A program made the translations under genes and the position numbers. Positions 1 through 6,245 of a stretch of DNA of 6,541 nucleotides are shown piece after piece. How positions within the stretch are numbered: the stretch's first letter is position 1; every line of letters starts with the position of its first letter. Location: contig NBLI01000234.1 of assembly GCA_002084535.1 (NCBI GenBank), forward strand, positions 1 through 6,541, written 5' to 3'. The notes under the pieces were generated by a model that was not told where the DNA came from, did not search any database, and saw nothing but the letters and a program-made list of their open reading frames with translations. The DNA comes from Candidatus Zhuqueibacterota bacterium 4572_119. GTDB taxonomy: Bacteria > Zhuqueibacterota > Zhuqueibacteria > Thermofontimicrobiales > Thermofontimicrobiaceae.

Positions 1-477
1 CCACAATCAGTTATAAATAATGAAGTTCATTTTGAGCTAAATGGCAGTGATGAAAGTTTTAGTAGTTTCATCAATGTGGTGGAATTAGGGACAGCGCCAG
101 CGCTTTTTCTTTTTCAAATGACCTATTCATCTTCAGCAATGGAGTTAAAACCGAATTTTAATTATTACTGGAAAGTAGAAGCACTGGACGGGAGCGGCGC
201 GATTTCTACGGAAAGCGAAATCTGGAGATTCAAATATGCCGATCCTGCCGGCGGTGTCTCCAATGTCGATCATCAGCAAATTGTTACAATTCTCCAAACA
301 CTGTTGGGAGATACAAAATATGAGGAGTTGTTCGTCAATGAAGGAGGCGCGTTTAAGGGTTTTACTTATGGCGGAGAAATGTACCTCAATGGAAACGTGA
401 TCGAATTTAATAAGCTGCATGAAATTTTTGTAAATTTTTTAGCTGGGAAAATTGAAATTGGTACAATTTCGTATTAA
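1..477 (+). CDS. C-terminal part of a fibronectin type III-like envelope protein (5' end off window)
   Basis: The frame is open from base 1 to the TAA at 475-477, giving 158 residues with no obvious start, so the gene begins upstream of the window. A GTG at 76 is in frame but falls inside the domain and has no reason to be the start. Residues about 48-79 (LKPNFNYYWKVEALDGSGA, then ESEIWRF) match the last strands of a bacterial FnIII domain, with the usual 'L.P...YYW.V.A.D..G....S..W.F' pattern. After a short linker (DPAGG, about 81-85) comes a tail of about 70 residues. It starts with a probable helix (HQQIVTILQTLLGD) and continues with alternating hydrophobic segments and GG pairs; I do not recognise it as a known domain or sorting signal. 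It lies 25 nt upstream of the FecR gene and probably shares its transcript. An extracytoplasmic location is inferred from the FnIII fold and the neighbours. The full-length function is unknown. Confidence 0.8.
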   Translation, partial: PQSVINNEVHFELNGSDESFSSFINVVELGTAPALFLFQMTYSSSAMELKPNFNYYWKVEALDGSGAISTESEIWRFKYADPAGGVSNVDHQQIVTILQTLLGDTKYEELFVNEGGAFKGFTYGGEMYLNGNVIEFNKLHEIFVNFLAGKIEIGTISY

Positions 478-486
478 TCAAATAAT

Positions 487-495
487 GAGGAAGGG
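487..495 (+). promoter_or_regulatory. Ribosome binding site fixing the FecR-gene start at 503
   Basis: The purine-rich string GAGGAAGGG lies 7 nt before the ATG at 503, close to an ideal Shine-Dalgarno position. It sits downstream of the alternative in-frame starts (TTG 452, ATG 485), so it favours the 503 start. That start also places the hydrophobic signal core at the expected distance from the N-terminus. Confidence 0.7.
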
Positions 496-502
496 AATAG
501 AC

Positions 503-1207
503 ATGGAAAGAATGAACCATGTTTTAAAATATATCCTGATGATTTTTGGTGTCATAACCATTTTAAGCGGCAATTCTTTCGCGAACGATTCAAAAGATGT
601 GGCGCTGGTACTAAAATCAAAAGGTGATGTGCGTGTTAAAAAAGCAGCGACAAAAAAATGGTATAAGGGCAAACGCGGGTACCGTTTGGATTCCGGAGAT
701 ATTATCCGGACATCATCAAACTCATTGGCAGCGATTATGTTTACCGATGATAAAACATTGATGAAAGTCAGGGATAATTCCAGTGTGGCGATTAAAGGAA
801 AGCGTGAGAAAAAATCCATCACCAAACGAATATTCTGCAGTGTCGGCAAGTTTTGGTTGAAAGCCTCCAAGCAAAATCAGGAAATGGTCGTGGAAACGCC
901 TTCCGGCGTTGCTGCCATTAAAGGTTCCGCGGCGTTATTCAACATTTCTGGCGCTGAGACAAAAATCATTGTTGATGAGGGTATCTTTAAGCTAATGAAT
1001 AAATTTGGTGAAATTTTGGTGAACGCGGGTGAAACAGGCATATTGACCAGGAATGGAGAACCGGTAAAATATGAGACAACAGATGATGAAAAAGTTGAAC
1101 TTGATCTGAATAGTGAGGATTCCGGAGATATGGAATTGAAAATCAAATTCAAAGATAGCCAGGGGGTAGAAAAGGAACTAAATATAAATCTTGAAGAAAA
1201 AAAATAA
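503..1207 (+). CDS. Secreted FecR-domain protein
   Basis: 234 residues from the ATG at 503, chosen for its strong upstream GAGGAAGGG and because it gives a clean signal peptide: basic N-terminus, hydrophobic core about 8-22, likely cleavage after SFA (residue 27). The in-frame ATG 485 and TTG 452 would only add residues ahead of it. Residues about 33-182 form a FecR domain. Typical features are 'VALVLKSKGDVRVKK', 'LDSGDIIRTSSNSLAAIMFTD', the 'ETPSGVAAIKGSAALF' core and 'VDEGIFKLMNKFGEILVNAGETG'. A charged tail of about 50 residues ends in a probable beta-hairpin (about 210-230). Classical FecR is an inner-membrane anti-sigma regulator of iron uptake. This copy has no cytoplasmic anti-sigma region and no sigma-factor neighbour, so it is more likely a periplasmic or surface scaffold or ligand-binding protein. 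It is 13 nt from the next gene, in an apparent operon ending in a CHASE2 cyclase; its partner is unknown. Confidence 0.88.
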   Translation: MERMNHVLKYILMIFGVITILSGNSFANDSKDVALVLKSKGDVRVKKAATKKWYKGKRGYRLDSGDIIRTSSNSLAAIMFTDDKTLMKVRDNSSVAIKGKREKKSITKRIFCSVGKFWLKASKQNQEMVVETPSGVAAIKGSAALFNISGAETKIIVDEGIFKLMNKFGEILVNAGETGILTRNGEPVKYETTDDEKVELDLNSEDSGDMELKIKFKDSQGVEKELNINLEEKK

Positions 1208-1210
1208 AAT

Positions 1211-1217
1211 AGAGGGA
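1211..1217 (+). promoter_or_regulatory. Ribosome binding site for the barrel-protein gene (start 1221)
   Basis: AGAGGGA lies in the 13-nt gap after the FecR stop, 3-4 nt before the ATG at 1221. The spacing is a little short, but this is the only Shine-Dalgarno-like string near the start. It argues against the in-frame TTG at 1191, which would overlap the FecR gene and lacks a comparable site. Confidence 0.6.
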
Positions 1218-1220
1218 ATT

Positions 1221-3653
1221 ATGTTAAAGCATCGGGAGAAAGCACAAAAGTTTTTACTCTTTTTTATTTTAGGGGGAGTATTGATACTTTTATTGGGAAA
1301 TGCTATTGCTGAAAATTCCAGTCCTGCCGGGCTTATTCATTTTCCGGTAAAAAACGCGGTCGAAGACAGGAGTATTTCCATTGAAGCAAGACTGGAGCAA
1401 TATGCTGTTCAGCAGGTGCAGTATGTTCGCGTCTATTTTAGAACAAGAGGTCAATCTGATTATCGCTTTCTGGAAATGGATGAACAACTGGAAAGTTTTA
1501 GCGGTGAAATCCCTGAGGATGTCGTTAAGTCGCCCGGAGTTGAATATTTTATTTTGGCATTGTTAGCCGATGGAACAATGGCAACCAGCCCATCATCAAA
1601 TCCTTTTTACGCGCCGCATGAAGTCGCTGTCACTCCCGGATCAGAAATTGGAATCACACCTCCAGATGAATTACCCGCCAAAATTGACACGAAACCGATT
1701 ACCACTGGTGATGAAGATTTTCAGGCAACTATTCTCAGTCCTGAATCGGATGAACGAGTGGCTGAAAAGGATGCTTTGATCGCGGTTTCTTTTCTTGGTG
1801 AAGTCAGTAAATTGGATTTGAAATCAATTAAATTATTTGTGGACAATAAAAATGTAACATCAACTGCTACCATAACTGAAAATATGTTGACATATATTCC
1901 GAGAACACTTTTACCTGGTTCGCACCAGGTAAAATTGGAGCTTGCTGATAGCGATGGTGTCAGGTTCCCTGATATGGTATGGCGGTTTTATATTGTTTCT
2001 GAAAAAGAGGCGGCGCGGCAGCAGCAAAAGCTTCCATTTAAAGGTGATGTTTATGCTGAATTCAGGAATGAAAAATTCGCTGATACGACTTATTCGGTTA
2101 CAAATTTCGGCGGAAAAATCAGAGGTAAGTTGGGACCGCTCAAGTACCGGGGACGGGTGTTTATTACATCCCGTGAAGACAAAGCGTTTCAACCCAGGAA
2201 CAGGATGCTCATTGAAGCTGGTACTTCCTGGATTGGAATTAAGTTTGGCGATACCCATCCTACATTTAATGAGTTAATGCTGTGGGGCAGACGGGTGCGC
2301 GGTATTGAAGCTTATATTAAATTCGGTTTTTTTAATGTGGAATTTGTAACTGGGCAGACATACCGGAAAATTGAAGGGATGCCTTATACGGACGATCCCG
2401 CAAATCAGCCGCCCAATTACCTTCACCCTGAAACAGGTTTACCGGTTACATCGACTACCGGTATTTACAAATATGGAACATATCAGCAAAATTTGATGGC
2501 GATTCGTCCGAGTTTCGGGAGCGGGAAGAATTTTCAGTTGGCGTTAAACCTGGTCAAAGTCAAAGATGACGCTGAATCCATACAGCATAGCACAAAACCA
2601 AAAGATAATATCGTTTTGGGACCTGATTTGACTCTGGCATTCGATAATCATCGCATTGAATTCAAAGCAAGCGCTGCTTTTAGTTTGTTGGCGGATGATA
2701 TTTCAAACGGGGCGCTTTCCTCGGATGATCTTGAAGAACAGTTCGGTGAATTGCCATTTGATCCGGCTCAATATGAACAGTACTTTGTGATCAATACTTC
2801 CCTGATTCCGCTTGATCCGACCGGATTAACTTCGCTGGCGTACCAGGGCAGTTTTAAGTTTAATTATTTTAATAATAACATCAATGTTATTTACAAATCG
2901 GTTGGCTCCGCGTATAATGCTTTAGCGAATTCTTTTATGAGAAAGGACATCCAGGGATTTTCAGCGTATGACCGAATCCGGCTTTACCGCAACCAGATTT
3001 ATTTGAATCTGGGTTTTGAAAAATACATGGAGGAGGTCTCTGCGGAAGGCAATGGTGATGATTCCACTGCTCCCAGTGATTATTCCGCTTTGAATATTGG
3101 CGTTTCACTTTTCCCGCAGGCAAAATATTGGCCCCGGTTAAATGTAAACTGGAAAAACTATGACCGAAATAATGGATTGGACCATATTCAATATCCGAAT
3201 TCTGTAAATTACAAGAATACGGATCTATCGTTTCAACTCGGATACGATAGCTTGCGTACCAATTATCAATTCCCGCTGACAACTGTCATTAGTTTTGCCA
3301 ATAATAATAATATTGCCGGCGGTGGAAGTTTTGATTTTAAGTATAGCATGTTTTCAGTAAATGGAACCTATCGTTTATTAAAATATAATGTGGTTCTCAA
3401 GGCGGGATTCTCTTCCACTGGCGCGGTTGGTGTGAACACGACGATGCAGAACGTGGATGGATCTGGAACGCTTACTCCTGTTACACAAAATTACACTGAT
3501 TACCAGAGAACGGCATTCAATTTTGGCGGTGATTACCGGTTTCTGAAGAGACATTCCATATTATGGGATATGAGTATCATTACGCTGGATGACAAAGTAA
3601 CGGGAAATTACCAGAACAACTTTTTCAGGGTACGCTATCAGATGCGTTATTAA
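1221..3653 (+). CDS. Secreted Ig/FnIII-domain outer-membrane beta-barrel protein
   Basis: 810 residues from the ATG at 1221. The start is set by AGAGGGA upstream and a good signal peptide: basic residues 3-10, hydrophobic 11-27, likely cleavage after NAIA (residue 30). Residues about 37-130 form a first Ig/FnIII-like domain ('IHFPVKNA', 'VQYVRVYFRTRGQ', 'FSGEIPEDVV', 'VEYFILALLADG'). A proline/threonine-rich linker follows at about 137-166. A second Ig-like domain spans about 167-258 ('ILSPESDERVAEKDALIAVSF', 'LLPGSHQVKLELADSDG'). From about 274 to the end, alternating polar/hydrophobic strands with many aromatics, Asn/Asp-rich loops and a last strand FFRVRYQMRY ending in an aromatic residue indicate an outer-membrane beta-barrel. 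Its size (about 535 residues) would allow 20 or more strands. There is no TonB box or plug domain, so it is not a TonB-dependent receptor. I recognise no named family. Location in the outer membrane with periplasmic Ig domains is inferred; the role could be porin, anchor or surface assembly. Confidence 0.85.
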   Translation: MLKHREKAQKFLLFFILGGVLILLLGNAIAENSSPAGLIHFPVKNAVEDRSISIEARLEQYAVQQVQYVRVYFRTRGQSDYRFLEMDEQLESFSGEIPEDVVKSPGVEYFILALLADGTMATSPSSNPFYAPHEVAVTPGSEIGITPPDELPAKIDTKPITTGDEDFQATILSPESDERVAEKDALIAVSFLGEVSKLDLKSIKLFVDNKNVTSTATITENMLTYIPRTLLPGSHQVKLELADSDGVRFPDMVWRFYIVSEKEAARQQQKLPFKGDVYAEFRNEKFADTTYSVTNFGGKIRGKLGPLKYRGRVFITSREDKAFQPRNRMLIEAGTSWIGIKFGDTHPTFNELMLWGRRVRGIEAYIKFGFFNVEFVTGQTYRKIEGMPYTDDPANQPPNYLHPETGLPVTSTTGIYKYGTYQQNLMAIRPSFGSGKNFQLALNLVKVKDDAESIQHSTKPKDNIVLGPDLTLAFDNHRIEFKASAAFSLLADDISNGALSSDDLEEQFGELPFDPAQYEQYFVINTSLIPLDPTGLTSLAYQGSFKFNYFNNNINVIYKSVGSAYNALANSFMRKDIQGFSAYDRIRLYRNQIYLNLGFEKYMEEVSAEGNGDDSTAPSDYSALNIGVSLFPQAKYWPRLNVNWKNYDRNNGLDHIQYPNSVNYKNTDLSFQLGYDSLRTNYQFPLTTVISFANNNNIAGGGSFDFKYSMFSVNGTYRLLKYNVVLKAGFSSTGAVGVNTTMQNVDGSGTLTPVTQNYTDYQRTAFNFGGDYRFLKRHSILWDMSIITLDDKVTGNYQNNFFRVRYQMRY

Positions 3654-3680
3654 ATAAATGTATGAGAAACTGAAAATAAA

Positions 3681-5807
3681 ATGTCGAGAAAAATTTTTAA
3701 GAAAATATTTAACAATCAATGGTATATGTTGGGATTTTTGATCACATGTACCATTCTTTTTGTTTCCTTTTTAAATTTAATGGGAACATTCAATGACCTG
3801 GAGCTCAAGACTTATGATTACCGGCTTAAGCTCAGAGGCTCAATTCCAGTTGAAGAATCAGGGATTGTTCTTGTAACAATCGATGACCAATCGTTCACCA
3901 GTTTACAGAAAAAGTGGCCATTTCCGCGCAGCTATTTTGCTCGTGTTATTAGCAATCTGGCTGAAGCCGGAGCCGCGTTGATTGTATTTGACATCGTGTT
4001 TATAGAGCCATCTGATCTGGATTCATTTGATGATGTTAGTCTTGAGCAGGCAATCAAGAAATATCCCAATGTTATTTTAGCCGGTAAATTGGTTGCTGAA
4101 TATGGTTCGCACATGACCCTGAACCGCTATCCGGTGAAGCCACTCAAGCAGTTTTTAAACGCCGGCGCTGAATGGGCATACGCCAATGTTTATCTGGATA
4201 ATGATGGCTTTATCCGCAGGTATAATTTATTCCAGAATTTGCATGAACAAACCTACTTCCCTTTGACAATTAAAGCGCTGAGTCATCTTCAAAATATTCC
4301 GGAAAAAGAATTGATCACGGAGCAGAAAAACTATTTCGCGGTGGGTAAGTTTGTCATTCCAAAATATGAACATGATTCCATGTTAATAAATTTCACAGGC
4401 CCAGCCCGCACTTTTCCTACTTACTCACTAGCAAATATTCTTGATGATAGCAATTTTAATTTACCCGATCCGGACGAAGATTTGGATATTTTTGAAGATT
4501 ACAAAGAGTACAAAATATTCAAGGACAAGGTTGTATTTATCGGCGCGTCGGCGGATGAATTGCAGGATAACAAGCTAACTCCATTCTTTGAGTTTGACGG
4601 CGTAAAACAGCTCATGCCCGGTGTAGAAATGCACGCCAACGCGCTCTACACGATAATCAATAATCAATATATTGAGCGAGTAAGCGGGCTTGCCGTATTG
4701 CTGATTATTCTGATTTTGGGTGTGGCTGTTTACCTGATTTCGATTTATCTCAAACCGTTGTATGGGCTTGGAGCGGTAACAATTGTTTTTCTGATTTACA
4801 CGCTTTTTTCTGTCTGGTTATTTGTATCCGGTAAAACCTGGATACCTGTCATCTATCCATTGGCAAGTTTTAGTTCCTGCTATGTCGTAAATATTGTTCA
4901 AAAAATATTTGTGGAACAAAAAGAAAAAGGACGCTATCGAAAGACTTTTCAACAGTACGTGGCAAGAAGCGTAGTGGATACCATGTTGAGTTCGGGCGAA
5001 CTGCCAAAATTTGGCGGCGAAAGAAAAGTGCTGACTGTACTGTTTTCTGATATCCGGTCATTCACCACTTACAGTGAAAAGTATAAACCGGAAGTGGTGG
5101 TACAACGGTTGACGCAATATCTGAGTTCTATGGTGGACGTGGTTTTTCAGCAGGGTGGAACCCTTGATAAATTTGTCGGTGATGAACTCATGGCATTGTT
5201 CGGAGCGCCCTATTATTACAAAGACCATGCTGAACGCGCTTGTAATACCGCTTTGGAAATGATCGCCAAATTACGTCACATGCAGAAAAAATGGTCGCAA
5301 AATCAAATGGAATATTTCCAAATTGGGATTGGCATAAATACCGGGAAAGTCATCGTTGGAAATCTTGGTTCAATTCAGTTGTTTGATTATACAGTAATCG
5401 GGGATGAAGTGAATTTGGGCGCCCGGCTCGAAGGCGCCAATAAACAATATGAGACGACAATAATTATTAGTGAATCTACTTATAATGATGTAAAGAATAA
5501 AGCGATTGTCCGGGAGTTAGATAATGTTCGGGTAAAAGGAAAAAAAAAGCCGGTAAGAATATATGAGTTGAGGGGAATGAATTCATTGCCCTCAATTGAA
5601 AACGATTTGATAATCGATGTTTATACACTTGGTTTAGAATTGTTTAAAGCGAAAAAATGGGCAAAAGCATTAAAAGAGTTTAACCGTGTTTTAAGATACT
5701 TTCCATCCGATGGTCCCTCCAAAATTTATACCCGCCGCTGCCTGGAATTCCTCGAAAATCCACCCGCGGAAAACTGGGATGGGGTTTTTGATTTCGCGGT
5801 GAAGTAA
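3681..5807 (+). CDS. CHASE2-domain class III adenylate cyclase
   Basis: 708 residues. It probably makes cAMP from ATP in response to an extracytoplasmic signal. A transmembrane helix (about 15-35) leads into a CHASE2 sensor (about 40-325) with typical stretches 'DYRLKLRG', 'IVLVTIDDQSF', 'FDIVFIEP', 'KDKVVFIGAS' and 'MPGVEMHANALYTI'. Three more helices follow (about 335-356, 360-382, 386-409). The cyclase domain (about 445-630) keeps all expected residues: metal-binding D457 (FSDIRSF) and D501 (VGDELMALFG), adenine-specifying K497 and D569 (DYTVIGD), and transition-state N578 and R582 (VNLGARLEG). It is therefore predicted active and ATP-specific. The C-terminus (about 643-708) has a TPR-like helix pair and a 'NPPAENWDGV' motif seen at the end of many CHASE2 cyclases. 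The start lacks a strong ribosome site (only GAGAAA at 3664), but the membrane helix begins where it should. The gene lies 27 nt after the barrel gene and closes the apparent operon with tandem TAA stops. Confidence 0.95.
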   Translation: MSRKIFKKIFNNQWYMLGFLITCTILFVSFLNLMGTFNDLELKTYDYRLKLRGSIPVEESGIVLVTIDDQSFTSLQKKWPFPRSYFARVISNLAEAGAALIVFDIVFIEPSDLDSFDDVSLEQAIKKYPNVILAGKLVAEYGSHMTLNRYPVKPLKQFLNAGAEWAYANVYLDNDGFIRRYNLFQNLHEQTYFPLTIKALSHLQNIPEKELITEQKNYFAVGKFVIPKYEHDSMLINFTGPARTFPTYSLANILDDSNFNLPDPDEDLDIFEDYKEYKIFKDKVVFIGASADELQDNKLTPFFEFDGVKQLMPGVEMHANALYTIINNQYIERVSGLAVLLIILILGVAVYLISIYLKPLYGLGAVTIVFLIYTLFSVWLFVSGKTWIPVIYPLASFSSCYVVNIVQKIFVEQKEKGRYRKTFQQYVARSVVDTMLSSGELPKFGGERKVLTVLFSDIRSFTTYSEKYKPEVVVQRLTQYLSSMVDVVFQQGGTLDKFVGDELMALFGAPYYYKDHAERACNTALEMIAKLRHMQKKWSQNQMEYFQIGIGINTGKVIVGNLGSIQLFDYTVIGDEVNLGARLEGANKQYETTIIISESTYNDVKNKAIVRELDNVRVKGKKKPVRIYELRGMNSLPSIENDLIIDVYTLGLELFKAKKWAKALKEFNRVLRYFPSDGPSKIYTRRCLEFLENPPAENWDGVFDFAVK

Positions 5808-5855
5808 TAAAGACAGCAAAAAAAATCCTTCTTTAACTATCAAAAAACTTGAAAA

Positions 5856-5885
5856 AGCTTTTAGCATTAGCAGTCAGCTTTTAGC
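5856..5885. repeat. AGC-phased heptad-like short tandem repeat
   Basis: Five AGC triplets begin at 5856, 5863, 5869, 5876 and 5883, spaced 7, 6, 7 and 7 bases, mostly preceded by TT or TC. Within this, the 10-base string AGCTTTTAGC occurs exactly twice, 20 bases apart (5856-5865 and 5876-5885). It resembles the degenerate heptameric tandem repeats found between genes in several bacterial genomes. It begins about 50 bases after the cyclase stop and could lie in the operon's 3' untranslated region. Confidence 0.6.
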
Positions 5886-5930
5886 TAAATAAAATTAAAT
5901 GTGAACGAGTCTTTCCGGTCGCAGCGAAGC

Positions 5931-5953
5931 AAATTACCAGAATCCTGTAATTT
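5931..5953. repeat. Inverted repeat, 7-bp arms, 9-nt loop
   Basis: AAATTAC (5931-5937) and GTAATTT (5947-5953) are perfect reverse complements around the 9-base spacer CAGAATCCT. The stem is AT-rich and not followed by a U-tract, so it is a weak hairpin rather than a standard terminator. Its function is unknown. Confidence 0.45.
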
Positions 5954-5979
5954 TAGAACAAGTTTTTCGCATAAAATTA

Positions 5980-6000
5980 GATTCGATTTTTCAACGAATC
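5980..6000. repeat. Inverted repeat, 6-bp arms, 9-nt loop
   Basis: GATTCG (5980-5985) and CGAATC (5995-6000) are perfect reverse complements around a 9-base AT-rich spacer, the same loop length as the inverted repeat at 5931-5953. It could be an RNA hairpin or a protein-binding half-site pair. Chance occurrence is plausible. Confidence 0.35.
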
Positions 6001-6083
6001 ACTGGCACTATTCACTTGCTCATAATCTTAATTTTCTTTTATTTCATTCAACTTAAAAACAATTATTTTCGTCTTTTTTTATT

Positions 6084-6098
6084 ATCCTCAACGAGGAT
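6084..6098. repeat. Small palindrome, 6-bp arms, 3-nt loop
   Basis: ATCCTC (6084-6089) and GAGGAT (6093-6098) pair perfectly around AAC. On the plus strand a T-rich run (6074-6081) lies before the hairpin rather than after it; on the minus strand the hairpin is followed by A-rich sequence. Neither orientation gives a canonical intrinsic terminator. Confidence 0.35.
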
Positions 6099-6245
6099 TC
6101 ACTTGTCTCGATTTCATCAATAATAGTTTCCTTTTCGAATTCTGTTCTTTAATCCTGGCAAAAAAGGTCGCCACCCAAATTTTTCCCAATGAACAATTCC
6201 ATTCAACCGCGCGGGCTATTAATAAAATGTTTGTGGATGAACCGA

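Larger units (their letters stand above)
5808..6245. other. AT-rich intergenic region without a convincing gene
   Basis: About 440 bases after the cyclase stop, falling to roughly 30% GC around 6001-6120. No reading frame here has a credible start, ribosome site or family match. No tRNA-like T-loop or GC-rich hairpin with a U-tract was seen, so no intrinsic terminator can be named for the operon. The stretch holds a phased AGC repeat (5856-5885) and three short perfect inverted repeats (5931-5953, 5980-6000, 6084-6098). A 9-base direct repeat, ATTCACTTG, occurs at 6010-6018 and 6097-6105. Confidence 0.7.

Noticed and set aside
452..502. TTG 452 or ATG 485 as the FecR-gene start
   Set aside because: Both lie upstream of the strong GAGGAAGGG site, which points to ATG 503; TTG 452 also overlaps the preceding gene.
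478..870. Minus-strand open frame opposite the FecR gene
   Set aside because: It is a shadow of the FecR gene with no ribosome site and no recognisable product.
1197..1204. Run of eight A bases at the end of the FecR gene where loss of one A would fuse it in frame to the barrel gene
   Set aside because: The run is only A8, the separate start with its own ribosome site is well formed, and a fusion would bury the second signal peptide. Nothing else supports programmed slippage.
1191..1220. TTG at 1191 as the start of the barrel-protein gene, overlapping the FecR gene
   Set aside because: The ATG at 1221 has a Shine-Dalgarno-like AGAGGGA before it and gives a normal signal peptide; the TTG start has neither advantage.
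2935..3282. Minus-strand open frame opposite the barrel gene
   Set aside because: It is antisense to a well-supported coding region, with a Cys/His/Pro-rich translation typical of a shadow frame.
3294..3314. AAT-type triplet run within the barrel gene
   Set aside because: It encodes a short Asn-rich loop, which is ordinary for outer-membrane barrels, and is too short to be a meaningful microsatellite.
5853..5862. Palindrome AAAAGCTTTT as an operon terminator
   Set aside because: There is no loop-separated GC-rich stem and no U-tract after it; it is more simply part of the AGC-phased repeat.
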